From NCBI GenBank assembly GCA_037379885.1, contig JARRJC010000015.1, positions 1-44,552 on the forward strand: a DNA stretch of 44,552 nt, written 5' to 3'. Origin of the DNA: Limibacillus sp. (GTDB lineage Bacteria > Pseudomonadota > Alphaproteobacteria > Kiloniellales > CECT-8803). A program made the position numbers and the translations under genes. Positions 18,282 through 27,534 of the stretch are shown in pieces. The notes beneath the pieces are model-generated. The model made no database searches and was not told the DNA's origin. It saw only the letters and a list, made by a program, of their open reading frames with translations. How positions within the stretch are numbered: the stretch's first letter is position 1; each line of letters begins with the position of its first letter.

Positions 18282-19817
18282 TCAGCGGGCCGCCGGGCCC
18301 AGGGCGTCGGCGAGGTCGCGGCAGGCTTGGCCCATGGCGTCTTCCGGAACGGCGGCATAGCCGAGGAGCAGGCCGCGCTGGCCGGGCGTCTCCTGGTAGT
18401 AGCGGGAGAGCGCGCGGCAGGCGAGGCCGCGGGTTGCGGCGCGTTCTTCCATCTGCTTGTCGGTCAAGCGGCGGGCCAGCGCTTCCGAGGGGCGGGCGAT
18501 CAGGTGCAGGCCGGCCTCGTCCGGCTCCAGGGTCAGAAGCCCGGAGAGATGCTCCTTCGCCGCGGCCAGCAGCGCTTCCTGCCGCGCGGCGTAGAGCAGG
18601 CGGGTGCGCCGGAGGTGGGCTGCGAAATGCCCCTCTGAGAGGAAGGCGGCCAGCGCGGGCTGGGCGATCATGGAGCTGTGCTCGTCGAGCGCGGCGCGGC
18701 CCCGCTCGAAGCGCTCTGCCAGATCGGGCGGCACCACCAGATAGCCGAGCCGGATCGAGGGGAAGAGCACCTTGGAGAAACTGCCGATATAGAGCACGCG
18801 GCCCTGACCGCCCGCCGCCGGGCTGTCGAGCGCCTGGAGCGCCGCCAGCGGGCGGCCCGCGTAGCGGTACTCGCTGTCGTAGTCGTCCTCAAGGATCCAG
18901 GCCTCGCTCTCGCGCGCCCAGTCGAGCAGCTCCAGCCGCCGCTTCAGGCTCATGACGGTGCAGAGCGGATAGTGGTGGGACGGCGCGACCACGGCCATGC
19001 GCGCCTCGGGCGCGCGCCGTCTCAGGTGGGAGACCGAAAGGCCCTCGCCGTCCACCGGCACCGGCGCGATCTTGAGGCCCGCGGCCAGCAGCGGGCCGCG
19101 CAGCCCGGGATAGCCCGGCTCCTCCATCACCGCCGTGTCGCCGGGGTCTAGCAGCAGTTGCGCGGCCAGCGAGACCGCCTGTTGCGCGCCGCCGGTGATC
19201 AGCACCTGTTCGGGGGTGCAGTCCAGGTCGCGCGCGCGCCGCAGGTAGAGCGCCAGCGCCTCGCGCAGCGCCGGAAGTCCGCCCGCGCCGCCGCTGCGGA
19301 TCAGGCCCGTCGCCGGCCGCCGCCAGGAACGGGCCAGCAGCCGCGACCAGAGATCGAAGGGAAAGTGGTCCGGGTCCGGAAGCCCGGGCAGAAAGGCCCT
19401 GTCGGGCCGCTTGGGCGTCTGTCCGCGCGCCTGATGCAGCGGGCTCAGCGACTGGCCCCGCTGGGAGAGACTGCGCGGTTTCAGCCGCGCGCCCGCCAGC
19501 GTGCGCGGTAGCGGCCGGGCGGTCAGCAGCGCCTCCGGCAAGACGTCGGAGACGTAGCTGCCCGCGCCGACCTTGCCCTCCAGGTAACCCTCGGCGTGAA
19601 GCTGGTCGTAGGCGTTTATCACGGTGTTGCGCGAGCAGCCGAGCTCGCCCGCCAGCGTGCGGCTTGGCGGCAGGCGCGTGCCGGGCGCCAGCTTGCCCTC
19701 CAGCACGGCGCGGCGCACCGCCTCGTAGAGCTGTCGGTAGAGCGGGCCCGCCGCGGGGTCCAACGTCACCTGCAGAAGCGGCGCGCGCGACCCCCTGCTG
19801 TCCTTCGTATCCGGCAT
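18282..19817 (-). CDS. MocR/PdxR-type transcriptional regulator (GntR HTH + aminotransferase domain)
   Basis: A 511-residue fusion of a GntR-type winged helix (about residues 20-90, LPPSRTLAGELGCSRNTV) and a fold-type I aminotransferase-like domain. The PLP-binding lysine lies in GSFSKVLFPSIRLGY. Such regulators sense PLP or amino compounds and often control the divergent gene. Here the divergent gene is a pyridoxamine-phosphate-oxidase-fold protein. Repeats of TTGGnCC lie directly between the two. The ATG at 19817 is almost touching the repeats and has no Shine-Dalgarno sequence, so the mRNA may be leaderless or nearly so. Confidence 0.92.
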   Translation of the reverse strand: MPDTKDSRGSRAPLLQVTLDPAAGPLYRQLYEAVRRAVLEGKLAPGTRLPPSRTLAGELGCSRNTVINAYDQLHAEGYLEGKVGAGSYVSDVLPEALLTARPLPRTLAGARLKPRSLSQRGQSLSPLHQARGQTPKRPDRAFLPGLPDPDHFPFDLWSRLLARSWRRPATGLIRSGGAGGLPALREALALYLRRARDLDCTPEQVLITGGAQQAVSLAAQLLLDPGDTAVMEEPGYPGLRGPLLAAGLKIAPVPVDGEGLSVSHLRRRAPEARMAVVAPSHHYPLCTVMSLKRRLELLDWARESEAWILEDDYDSEYRYAGRPLAALQALDSPAAGGQGRVLYIGSFSKVLFPSIRLGYLVVPPDLAERFERGRAALDEHSSMIAQPALAAFLSEGHFAAHLRRTRLLYAARQEALLAAAKEHLSGLLTLEPDEAGLHLIARPSEALARRLTDKQMEERAATRGLACRALSRYYQETPGQRGLLLGYAAVPEDAMGQACRDLADALGPAAR

Positions 19818-19863
19818 ATTGGACCCATAAGATTAATGCGATTGGCCCTTCTTATGGGGCCAA
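19818..19863. promoter_or_regulatory. predicted MocR operator in the divergent gap
   Basis: ATTGGACCC (19818-19826) and ATTGGCCC (19841-19848) are direct repeats 23 bases apart. A third, inverted copy GGGCCAA lies at 19857-19863. The outer pair also forms a 13-base inverted repeat with one mismatch (19819-19831 with 19851-19863). Direct repeats about two helical turns apart are the usual MocR operator form. Confidence 0.55.
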
Positions 19864-19937
19864 AGTGAGATTAACGTCGCGCTTCAAAATCCGCAAGCAG
19901 CAGCGCTCCGCGAAAGGAGCGCCGAGGAGCCCAGACC

Positions 19938-20636
19938 ATGCCTAAGACCACGCCCAAGACCACGCCCAAGAACAGCCACACGCCGAACGACGCCTACCCC
20001 AAGACCGACCGGACCAGGGTCAGGCGCAGCCACAACCGGGCGCGCTACGACCGCGAGGCGGTGCACGCCGTGCTCGACGCCGGGTTCGTCTGCCATGTCG
20101 CCTATGTCATCGACGGCCATCCCTTCGTGACCCCGACCGCCTACTGGCGCGAGGGCGAGCGGGTCTACTGGCACGGCTCGGCGGCGAGCCGCATGATCAA
20201 GAAGATCCGCGAGGGCGTGCCTGTCTGCTTCAACGCCTCGCTTTTCGACGGGCTGGTGCTGGCGCGCTCGGGCTTCCACAGCTCGGTCAACTACCGCTCC
20301 GTCACGATCTATGGTCAGGCGCAGCAGGTCGAGGGGCGAGAGGCCAAGGAAAAGGCCCTGGAAGGCCTGTTTCAGCGTATGATGCCGGGACGCTGGGAGA
20401 CGCTGCGCGCGCCGACCACGCAGGAGATGAAAGCCACCTCCGTGCTCTGGCTGCCGCTGGAGGAGGCGGTCGCCAAGATCCGCGAAGGCGGCCCGATCGA
20501 AGACGAGGCCGACCTGGAGCTGCCGATCTGGAGCGGCGTGCTGCCGGTGCGCCAGGTGGTCGAGAAGCCCTGGACCGATCCGCTGTCGAAGGGTCTGGCC
20601 GTGCCCGACCACGTCGAGGGGTTCAAGATCGGTTAG
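19938..20636 (+). CDS. pyridoxamine 5'-phosphate oxidase-family flavin-binding protein
   Basis: A 232-residue split-barrel protein of the Pyridox_ox_2 group (COG3467). Segments such as HPFVTPTAYWREGERVYWHG and FHSSVNYRSVTIYG are typical of FMN/F420-binding split barrels. True PNPOx activity is not shown. The N-terminus is a Lys/Thr/Pro-rich tail coded partly by a 12-bp tandem repeat (19944-19967). It is divergent from the MocR regulator with shared repeats, so MocR probably controls it, and is followed 26 bases later by the peroxiredoxin gene. Confidence 0.88.
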   Translation: MPKTTPKTTPKNSHTPNDAYPKTDRTRVRRSHNRARYDREAVHAVLDAGFVCHVAYVIDGHPFVTPTAYWREGERVYWHGSAASRMIKKIREGVPVCFNASLFDGLVLARSGFHSSVNYRSVTIYGQAQQVEGREAKEKALEGLFQRMMPGRWETLRAPTTQEMKATSVLWLPLEEAVAKIREGGPIEDEADLELPIWSGVLPVRQVVEKPWTDPLSKGLAVPDHVEGFKIG

Positions 20637-20662
20637 GGGCCCGGATAGGAGGGAGCGCACCC

Positions 20663-21223
20663 ATGACCGACCACCAGCAACTGCCCGAAGGCCTGCCGGT
20701 GCCCGAAGACGACGGCGGGGCGGCGCATCTGACGGGCTTCCGCCTGCCCTCGGTGGCGCTGCCCACGACGGCGGGGCGGATCGTGGACCTCTCTACGCTC
20801 TCCGGGCGCTGGGTGGTTTACGCCTATCCGCGCACTGGCGAGCCCGGCAAGGACTCACCGCCGGGCTGGAACGAGATTCCCGGCGCGCGCGGCTGCACCC
20901 CGCAGAGCTGTTCCTTCCGCGATCACCATGCCGACCTGGCCGCGCTGGGTGCGGGGGTCTTCGGCCTTTCGACCCAGAGCAGCGCCTACCAGCGCGAGGC
21001 GGTGGAACGGCTGCATCTTCCCTTCGAGATTTTGAGCGACGAGGAGTTCAGGCTGACCGAGGCGCTGGGTCTCCCGACCTTCGAGACCTCCGGCATGCGG
21101 CTCTTGAAGCGCCTGACCCTGATCCTGGACGACGGGCAGGTGACCAAGGTCTTCTACCCCGTCTTCCCGCCCGACCGCAGCGCGGAGGATGTGCTGGAGT
21201 GGCTGCGCGCCCAACCGGCCTGA
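20663..21223 (+). CDS. PrxQ/BCP-like peroxiredoxin
   Basis: A 186-residue thioredoxin-fold peroxidase predicted to reduce hydroperoxides. The peroxidatic cysteine is C78 in GCTPQSC, with the probable resolving cysteine C83 five residues later, the spacing of PrxQ proteins. The loop before it is longer than usual (an insertion around EPGKDSPPGWNEIP between YPRT and GCT), which sets it apart from standard BCP. GGAGGGAG precedes the ATG. It lies 26 bases after the PPOX-fold gene, so the pair may be a MocR-controlled unit. Confidence 0.9.
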   Translation: MTDHQQLPEGLPVPEDDGGAAHLTGFRLPSVALPTTAGRIVDLSTLSGRWVVYAYPRTGEPGKDSPPGWNEIPGARGCTPQSCSFRDHHADLAALGAGVFGLSTQSSAYQREAVERLHLPFEILSDEEFRLTEALGLPTFETSGMRLLKRLTLILDDGQVTKVFYPVFPPDRSAEDVLEWLRAQPA

Positions 21224-21227
21224 TAAT

Positions 21228-21635
21228 CTACTGTTGGGCGGCCCGGGCCGTGATCTCGGCCTGCGTTTTGCGGATCTCGTCCGGCCACTGGCTCTTGATG
21301 TAGTCCAGCACGGCCCAGATTTCCTGATCGCTCAGAATCTCCTCGTACCCGCCCATGTCCGAGGCGTAGTTCGGCACCAGCGCCTCGATCCCGTACTTGG
21401 TGATGGCGAAGAGCTGCGGGTCCGGGTGGTGCCAGGTGTGGCCGCTCTCGTCGTGCGGCGGGGCAGGCAGCTTTCCGTCCGGCTTGCGGGTCCGCCAGTC
21501 CGGCTCGCCCTCCAGCGCGGCGCCGTGGCACGAAGCGCAGTGCTGCAGATAGAGGGCCTGACCGTCCGGCTCGGCGCGGACCGGAAGGGCGAAGACAACG
21601 CTGGCGAGAGCGGAGAGGAGTAAGGGTCTCATCAT
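21228..21635 (-). CDS. secreted c-type cytochrome, single haem
   Basis: A 135-residue protein with an N-terminal signal peptide (MMRPLLLSALASVVFALPVRA, cleavage after the final Ala), placing it in the periplasm. One CASCH haem motif is present, with a probable axial Met in NYASDMGGY. The best reading starts at 21635, because the earlier start at 21674 would put extra residues ahead of the signal peptide. Its partner is unknown. It ends four bases from the convergent peroxiredoxin. Confidence 0.85.
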   Translation of the reverse strand: MMRPLLLSALASVVFALPVRAEPDGQALYLQHCASCHGAALEGEPDWRTRKPDGKLPAPPHDESGHTWHHPDPQLFAITKYGIEALVPNYASDMGGYEEILSDQEIWAVLDYIKSQWPDEIRKTQAEITARAAQQ

Positions 21636-21695
21636 GGCGATCAGCACTAGAGGTTCCAGCAGGGGGAAGGTCAAGCGGCCAACTCAGCAGGCAAT

Positions 21696-21953
21696 TCAGA
21701 AGTCGTAGCAGATGCCCTTTTTCTCCCAGTCGCCATAGCGGGTCGGCTCGGGGCCTTCCGGGCCGCCAAGCTCGCGCTCCTTGCGAGCGGCGTCTTCGGC
21801 GGCCTTCCGGCGGCGCTCTTCGGCCTCGGCCTTGGCGCGCTCGGCGGCGGCCTTGAGCGCCGCGTCCTTGGGCTGGGCGGGCTTGGCCGGCTCTCCGGTT
21901 CTCTTCCCGGCTGCCCGACCTCCTGGGATATGGACTTTGAATTCTTGGCTCAT
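21696..21953 (-). CDS. DUF1674 / SDHAF4-like succinate dehydrogenase assembly factor
   Basis: An 85-residue protein with a Lys/Ala/Glu-rich helical first part and the invariant C-terminal block EPTRYGDWEKKGICYDF of DUF1674/SDHAF4. In mitochondria SDHAF4 (Sdh8) binds flavinylated SdhA and limits radical formation before complex assembly. The ATG at 21953 gives the family length; a longer frame upstream is not supported. It lies apart from the sdh genes. Confidence 0.9.
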   Translation of the reverse strand: MSQEFKVHIPGGRAAGKRTGEPAKPAQPKDAALKAAAERAKAEAEERRRKAAEDAARKERELGGPEGPEPTRYGDWEKKGICYDF

Positions 21954-22074
21954 GGTGGAGAATATGGCGCGAAGGGGCCTTGCCGCCAAGTCTTGAAGCG
22001 GGGGGCGGCAATGCCGATTTCTATGGGGCTTGGGCCTGGACTTGTGCCCCCGCCTCTCTTGGAGATGACCTGCC

Positions 22075-22956
22075 ATGAACGTCTTTCGCACCGGAATCCT
22101 GATCGCCGTCATGACCGCGCTCTTCATGGGCGCTGGCTATCTGATCGGCGGGACCAGCGGCATGGTGATCGCCTTCGTGGTCGCCGCGGGCATGAACTTC
22201 TTCGCCTACTGGAACGCGGACAAGATCGTCTTGCGCATGTACAAGGCGCAGCCCGTGACTCGCGAGGAGTCGCCGCAGTTCTACGGCATCGTCGAGCAGC
22301 TGGCGGAGAACGCCGGGCTACCCATGCCCAAGGTCTACGTGATCGAGAACCCGCAGCCCAACGCCTTCGCGACGGGCCGGAACCCCGAGAACGCCGCCGT
22401 GGCCGCGACCACCGGCCTGCTGCGTAGCCTGAACGCGCAGGAGGTGGCGGGCGTCATGGCCCACGAACTGGCGCATGTGAAGAACCGCGACACGCTGACC
22501 ATGACCGTGACCGCGACCATCGCGGGCGCGATCTCCATGCTCGCCAACTTCGGGCTCTTCTTCGGCATGATGGGCGGCGGCAACCGCAACAACCCCTTGG
22601 GCATCGTCGGGGTGCTGCTGGTGGCGCTGCTGGCGCCCATGGCCGCAGCGCTGGTGCAGATGGCGATCTCGCGCACCCGGGAGTACGAGGCCGACCGGAT
22701 CGGCGCCGAGATTTGCGGGCGCCCGCTCTGGCTCGCCTCCGCGCTGGAGAAGATCCAGCAGTCCGCCGAGCGGATCGACAATCAGGCCGCCGAGAAGAAC
22801 CCGGCGACGGCGCACATGTTCATCATCAACCCGCTGCACGCCCACAAGGTGGACAACCTCTTCTCGACGCACCCGACCACGGCCAACCGGGTCGCCAAGC
22901 TGCGCGCCATGGCGGGCGATGCAGGCGGCCCCTCGGTCAAGCGGCCCTGGAGCTGA
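22075..22956 (+). CDS. htpX: HtpX-like membrane zinc metalloprotease (M48)
   Basis: A 293-residue inner-membrane protease for quality control of damaged membrane proteins. Two N-terminal membrane segments lie before the active site HELAH (residues 130-134). Two more follow, then the third zinc ligand in EYEADRIG. The C-terminal [14 protein letters not shown] segment is typical. It is divergent from the SDHAF4 gene and convergent with fzlA. Confidence 0.95.
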   Translation: MNVFRTGILIAVMTALFMGAGYLIGGTSGMVIAFVVAAGMNFFAYWNADKIVLRMYKAQPVTREESPQFYGIVEQLAENAGLPMPKVYVIENPQPNAFATGRNPENAAVAATTGLLRSLNAQEVAGVMAHELAHVKNRDTLTMTVTATIAGAISMLANFGLFFGMMGGGNRNNPLGIVGVLLVALLAPMAAALVQMAISRTREYEADRIGAEICGRPLWLASALEKIQQSAERIDNQAAEKNPATAHMFIINPLHAHKVDNLFSTHPTTANRVAKLRAMAGDAGGPSVKRPWS

Positions 22957-22965
22957 GGCGGGGTC

Positions 22966-23637
22966 CTAGAAATCCAGATCGGCGTAGTGCGCGGGCGGGT
23001 TGATGCCCGGTATGCGGTCGGCCAGCAGCGCGCGGAAGGAGGGGCGGGACTTGACCCGCGCGTACCAGTCCTTGGCCGCCTCGTGCTTTTCCCAGGGCAC
23101 GTCGCCCAGGTAGTCCAGGCAGGAGAGCTGCGCCGCCGCCGAGATGTCGGCCTGGCTGAAGTTGTCCCCGGCCAGCCAGCGCCGCCGCTCCGACAGCCAG
23201 CCGATGTAGTCCAGGTGATAGCCGATGTTGGCCTTGCCCGCGCGGATCGCGGCGGAATCCGGCGCGCCCAGCCCCAGGAAGCGCTTCATCACCTTTTCCT
23301 CGACCAGATTGTCGGTGACCTCGCGCCGGAACTTGGCGTCGAACCAGTTGGAGAGGCGGCGCACCTCCGCGCGGGCCGCCGGGTCCGGGCTGTCGAGAAG
23401 GGTCGGCTCGGGATAGGCTTCCTCAAGATAGGCGGCGATCACCTGATGGTCGGGCAGCACGATGCCGTCGTCCTCGATCAGGACCGGCAGTTCGCCGGAA
23501 GGCGACAGGGCCAGGAAGTCCTCGCGCCGCTCCCAGATCTTCTCGACCTTCATCTGAAAATCGAGCCCCTTTTCGCCCAGGATCAGGCGAATCTTGCGGC
23601 AGGCGGGATCGAGCCAGAGGTGGAAGAGGGTGCGCAT
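22966..23637 (-). CDS. fzlA: FzlA-like glutathione S-transferase-fold protein
   Basis: A 223-residue GST-fold protein resembling Caulobacter FzlA, an FtsZ-binding division factor. The N-terminal thioredoxin-like half (LDPACRKIRL, then GELPVLIEDDG) and the helical C-terminal half are clear. The C-terminal tail PPAHYADLDF is the conserved end needed by FzlA for FtsZ regulation. Enzyme activity is not expected for this branch. It is divergent from murJ with a 151-base gap, so two envelope/division genes share a control region. FzlA-versus-generic-GST is judged from the tail and the KSRPSFRALLADR segment. Confidence 0.8.
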   Translation of the reverse strand: MRTLFHLWLDPACRKIRLILGEKGLDFQMKVEKIWERREDFLALSPSGELPVLIEDDGIVLPDHQVIAAYLEEAYPEPTLLDSPDPAARAEVRRLSNWFDAKFRREVTDNLVEEKVMKRFLGLGAPDSAAIRAGKANIGYHLDYIGWLSERRRWLAGDNFSQADISAAAQLSCLDYLGDVPWEKHEAAKDWYARVKSRPSFRALLADRIPGINPPAHYADLDF

Positions 23638-23788
23638 GTCGGGCCGAACTATAATGAGGACTCGGGCGCGACGATAGCGCCGGTACGTTAAAGCGAAACT
23701 AAAAAATCTTTGCTCGCCGCCAAGGGGCGGCGGCGAGAAGAAAGGGCTGCTTCCTAAAGTCGCCGCAATCCTCTAGATACTGCCCTCC

Positions 23789-25351
23789 ATGGCTTTGTTG
23801 CGTTCCATGATGACGGTGGGAGGCTGGACGGCGGCGAGCCGCGTCCTGGGCTTTGCGCGCGACGTGCTCTTTGCGGGCGTGCTGGGCGACGGCCCGCTGG
23901 CCGATGCTTTCTTCGTCGCCTTCAAGCTGCCGAACTTCTTCCGCCGCCTCTTCGCCGAGGGCGCCTTCAACGCGGCCTTCGTGCCGCTCTTCGCCCGGCG
24001 GCTGGAGCAGGAGAGCCGCGCCGCCGCACAGCGCTTCGCCGAGGACAGCCTTTCCGTGCTGCTGGCCATGACGCTGGGCCTCACGGTCCTGGCGCTGTTC
24101 TTCATGGAGCCGCTGGTGATCCTGCTGGCGCCGGGCTTCGCGGAGGACCCGGAAAAGCTCGCGACCACGGTGGAGCTGTCGCGCATCACCTTTCCCTATC
24201 TGCTGTTCATGAGCCTGACGGCGCTCTTGAGCGGTCTGCTGAACTCGCTCTACCGCTTCACCGCCGCCGCGGCGGCGCCGGTGCTGCTGAACGTCATCTT
24301 CCTCGTTTGCCTCCTGGGCGTGATCCCGCTGCTGGCGGAGGGCGAGGCCGGGCGGGCGCTCTCCTACGCCGTGGCGCTGGCCGGGCTCGCCCAGTTCCTG
24401 CTGCTCTACTGGTCGGCCTACCGCGCGGGCATGCCGCTCAGCCTGCCGCTGCCCCGGCTGACCCCGGGCGTCAGGCGTCTCTTCAAGCTTATGGGGCCCG
24501 GCATCCTTTCTGGGGGCGCGGTGCAGATCAACATCATGGTCGGCACCATCGTGGCCTCGCTCCAGGCCGGCGCCGTCTCCTGGCTCTACTACGCCGACCG
24601 GGTTTACCAGCTTCCGCTGGGCCTGATCGGCATCGCGCTCGGCGTCGTGCTGCTGCCCGAGCTTTCCAGGAAGCTGCGCGCCGGGAACGACGAGGCGGCC
24701 ATGTACTCCATGAACCGGGGCCTGGAGATTTCCCTGCTGCTGACGCTTCCGGCGACGGTCGCGCTTCTGGTCGTGCCGCTGCCGATCATCGTGGTGCTGT
24801 TCGAGCGCGGGGCCTTCGACCGGGAGGCCGCCGAGGCCTCGGCCTGGGCGCTGGCCGCCTTCGCCTCGGGCCTGCCCGCCTACATCCTGCTGAAGCCGCT
24901 TCAGGCCGGGTTCTTCGCCCGCGAGGACACGGTGACGCCGCTCAAGATGGCGCTGGTCTCGGTCGCCGTGAACATCGCGCTCTGCGTCGGTCTGTTCCAT
25001 CTCATGGGCCACGTCGGCATCGCGCTGGCGACGGCGCTCGCGGCCTGGCTGCACATCGCGCTTCTGGGGCGGCGGCTGATCGCACGCGGGTTCCTGACCT
25101 TCGATCAGCGCCTGCGCCGCCGCCTGCCGCGTGCGCTCCTCGCCAGCCTCGTCATGGGCCTCGTGGTCTGGGGCATCGCGCAGGGCGTGGCGCCCTGGCT
25201 GGAACTGGGTTTGGCGGCCAAGGTGGGCGCGCTGGGGCTGCTGGTCGCCGGCGGCCTCGTCTCCTACTTCGGGCTGGCGGTCGCCACCCGCGCCATTGAG
25301 CGCGAGGACGTGAAGCTGCTGACCCGCCGCCCGCCTGGCCCGCGCCCTTGA
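23789..25351 (+). CDS. murJ: lipid II flippase MurJ
   Basis: Moves lipid II across the inner membrane for peptidoglycan synthesis. The 520-residue MVF-family length and about 14 membrane segments fit. Typical marks are the start MALLRSMMTVGGWTAASRVLG, RRLFAEGAFNAAFVP and GLLNS. The ATG at 23789 is the family start. The stop lies in a duplicated 15-base segment. trpS follows 91 bases later. Confidence 0.97.
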   Translation: MALLRSMMTVGGWTAASRVLGFARDVLFAGVLGDGPLADAFFVAFKLPNFFRRLFAEGAFNAAFVPLFARRLEQESRAAAQRFAEDSLSVLLAMTLGLTVLALFFMEPLVILLAPGFAEDPEKLATTVELSRITFPYLLFMSLTALLSGLLNSLYRFTAAAAAPVLLNVIFLVCLLGVIPLLAEGEAGRALSYAVALAGLAQFLLLYWSAYRAGMPLSLPLPRLTPGVRRLFKLMGPGILSGGAVQINIMVGTIVASLQAGAVSWLYYADRVYQLPLGLIGIALGVVLLPELSRKLRAGNDEAAMYSMNRGLEISLLLTLPATVALLVVPLPIIVVLFERGAFDREAAEASAWALAAFASGLPAYILLKPLQAGFFAREDTVTPLKMALVSVAVNIALCVGLFHLMGHVGIALATALAAWLHIALLGRRLIARGFLTFDQRLRRRLPRALLASLVMGLVVWGIAQGVAPWLELGLAAKVGALGLLVAGGLVSYFGLAVATRAIEREDVKLLTRRPPGPRP

Positions 25352-25371
25352 CCTGTCCCGCGCCCTTGACC
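25339..25371 (+). repeat. 15-bp direct repeat around the murJ stop
   Basis: CCCGCGCCCTTGACC at 25339-25353 (containing the murJ TGA) is repeated exactly at 25357-25371, a period of 18 bases. Confidence 0.9.
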
Positions 25372-25442
25372 GGAGCAGCGGGAAAAAGCGATAAACCGCG
25401 CGACTTCGCCTCACCTGATTTTCTAGTTCGAGCGAGCGATTG

Positions 25443-26471
25443 ATGAAGCGCATCTTTTCCGGCGTTCAGCCGACCGGCAACCTGCACCTGGGCAACTACC
25501 TGGGCGCGATCCGAAACTTCGTCGCCTTGCAGGAGGACTACGAAGGCATTTACTGCGTGGTCGACATGCACGCCATCACGGTCTGGCAGGAGCCCGAGGA
25601 GCTGCGCCGCCATACCCGCGAGGTGACGGCCGCCTATCTCGCCGCCGGGATCGACCCCAAGAGCTCGATCATCTTCAACCAGAGTCAGGTCGCCGCTCAC
25701 GCAGAGCTCGCCTGGGTCTTCAACTGCGTGACCCGCCTCGGCTGGCTGAACCGCATGACCCAGTTCAAGGACAAGGCGGGCAAGAACCGGGAGAACGCGA
25801 GCTCCGGCCTCTACGTCTATCCGAACCTGATGGCCGCCGACATCCTGGCCTACAAGGCGACCCACGTGCCGGTCGGCGAGGACCAGAAGCAGCACCTGGA
25901 GCTGGCCCGCGACATCGCGCTCAAGTTCAACCACGACTATAAGACCGAGTTCTTCCCGGTGATCGAGCCGCTGATCCTGGGGACGGCCACGCGGGTCATG
26001 TCGCTGCGCGACGGCAGCCGCAAGATGAGCAAGTCCGAACCCTCGGACATGAGCCGCATCAACATGACCGACGACGCCGACCAGATCGCCCAGAAGGTCC
26101 GCAAGGCCAAGTCCGATCCGGACCTGCTGCCGGGGCCCGAGGTGCTGGACGAGGCGGGCCGGGTGCCCGAGGAGGCGCGCCAGGCGCGGCCCGAGGCCTA
26201 TAACCTCATCGGCATCTACGCAGCGCTCGCCGACCGCGACACCGCGAGCGTGCTGGCGGAGTTCGAGGGCCAGCAGTTCTCCGGCTTCAAGGCGGCACTC
26301 ACCGAATTGGCGGTGGAGAAGCTGGGCCCCATGGGGGCGGAGATGAAGCGCCTGATGGAGGAACCGGGCCACGTCGACGCCGTGCTGCGCGACGGCGGGG
26401 AGCGGGCCCGGGCCATCGCCGAGCCGATCCTGAAAGAAGTTCACGACATCGTCGGCTTCCTGCGCCCCTGA
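25443..26471 (+). CDS. trpS: tryptophanyl-tRNA synthetase
   Basis: Charges tRNA-Trp. The 342-residue class Ic length and both nucleotide-binding signatures are present: [10 protein letters not shown] (HIGH region) near the N-terminus and KMSKSEPS in the second half. The ATG at 25443 is used; the TTG codon before it is not needed. It follows murJ, an order seen in many alphaproteobacteria. Confidence 0.98.
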   Translation: MKRIFSGVQPTGNLHLGNYLGAIRNFVALQEDYEGIYCVVDMHAITVWQEPEELRRHTREVTAAYLAAGIDPKSSIIFNQSQVAAHAELAWVFNCVTRLGWLNRMTQFKDKAGKNRENASSGLYVYPNLMAADILAYKATHVPVGEDQKQHLELARDIALKFNHDYKTEFFPVIEPLILGTATRVMSLRDGSRKMSKSEPSDMSRINMTDDADQIAQKVRKAKSDPDLLPGPEVLDEAGRVPEEARQARPEAYNLIGIYAALADRDTASVLAEFEGQQFSGFKAALTELAVEKLGPMGAEMKRLMEEPGHVDAVLRDGGERARAIAEPILKEVHDIVGFLRP

Positions 26472-26619
26472 CCCCAGAGAGTTTCCCGGTTCGGCCCGAT
26501 TGCGGGCGGGGCGCTTCAGGGTCTATGCTCTGAAACCACGACGTTCGACAGTTCTCTGACCTCACCTTCGCCGTTTGCCATGACGGCGGGGCAATCCGAT
26601 CGGACCCGGCGCCACAGCA

Positions 26620-27534
26620 ATGCAGATCTACCTGCCCATCGCCGAAGTTTCGCTGGACGTGTTCCTGCTGCTCGGCCTGGGTGGGATCGTCGGTTTCCTC
26701 TCCGGTCTATTCGGCGTGGGCGGCGGTTTTCTCATGACGCCGCTGCTGCTGTTCATCGGCGTGCCGCCGCCGGTGGCCGTGGCGACGCAGGCGAACCAGA
26801 TCGTCGCCTCCTCGGTTTCGGGCGTGCTCGCGCACTGGAAGCGCGGCAACGTCGATTTCCTGATGGGCGGCGTGCTGCTGGCGGGCGGCCTGGTCGGGTC
26901 GACGGCCGGGGTCGGGCTCTTCTCCTTCCTGAAGGAGATCGGCCAGATCGATCTTGTGATTAATCTGGTCTACGTGGTCTTCCTCGGCACCATCGGCGGC
27001 TTGATGTTCTGGGAATCCCTGCGCGCGCTGCTGCGCCGCCGCCGGAATCCCACCCAGCGCCATAAGCTGCACCAGCACAGTTGGATCCACGGCCTGCCGC
27101 TCAAGATGCGCTTCCGCCGGTCCAGGCTCTACATCTCGGCGCTGCTGCCGCTGGGCGTGGGCTTCCTGGTCGGCGTGCTGGCGGCGATCATGGGCGTCGG
27201 CGGCGGCTTCGTGCTGGTTCCGGCCATGATCTACATCCTGGGCATGCCGACCGCGGTTGTGATCGGCACCTCGCTGTTCCAGATCATCTTCGTCGCCGCC
27301 AACGTGACGCTGCTCCAGGCCGGACAGAACCAGACGGTCGACGTGGTGCTGGCGCTGCTGCTGCTGACCGGCTCGGTGATCGGCGCGCAGTTCGGCAGCC
27401 GTCTCGTGTCGCGCATCCCGGCGGACACGCTGCGCATCCTGCTCGCGGGCATGGTGCTTCTGGTCTGCGGCAAGCTGTTCTTCGACCTCTTCTCGACCCC
27501 GCGCACGCTCTTCGCCGTGGAGTTCCTGTCATGA
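26620..27534 (+). CDS. TSUP-family anion/sulfite exporter (TauE/SafE)
   Basis: A 304-residue inner-membrane protein with about eight membrane segments and the two family repeats GLFGVGGGFLMTP and AIMGVGGGFVLVP. TSUP proteins move sulfur-containing or related organic anions. The substrate is unknown here. Its stop overlaps the start of the next gene by four bases (ATGA), and a UspA gene follows. This TSUP-TIGR02186-UspA set recurs in alphaproteobacteria. Confidence 0.93.
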   Translation: MQIYLPIAEVSLDVFLLLGLGGIVGFLSGLFGVGGGFLMTPLLLFIGVPPPVAVATQANQIVASSVSGVLAHWKRGNVDFLMGGVLLAGGLVGSTAGVGLFSFLKEIGQIDLVINLVYVVFLGTIGGLMFWESLRALLRRRRNPTQRHKLHQHSWIHGLPLKMRFRRSRLYISALLPLGVGFLVGVLAAIMGVGGGFVLVPAMIYILGMPTAVVIGTSLFQIIFVAANVTLLQAGQNQTVDVVLALLLLTGSVIGAQFGSRLVSRIPADTLRILLAGMVLLVCGKLFFDLFSTPRTLFAVEFLS

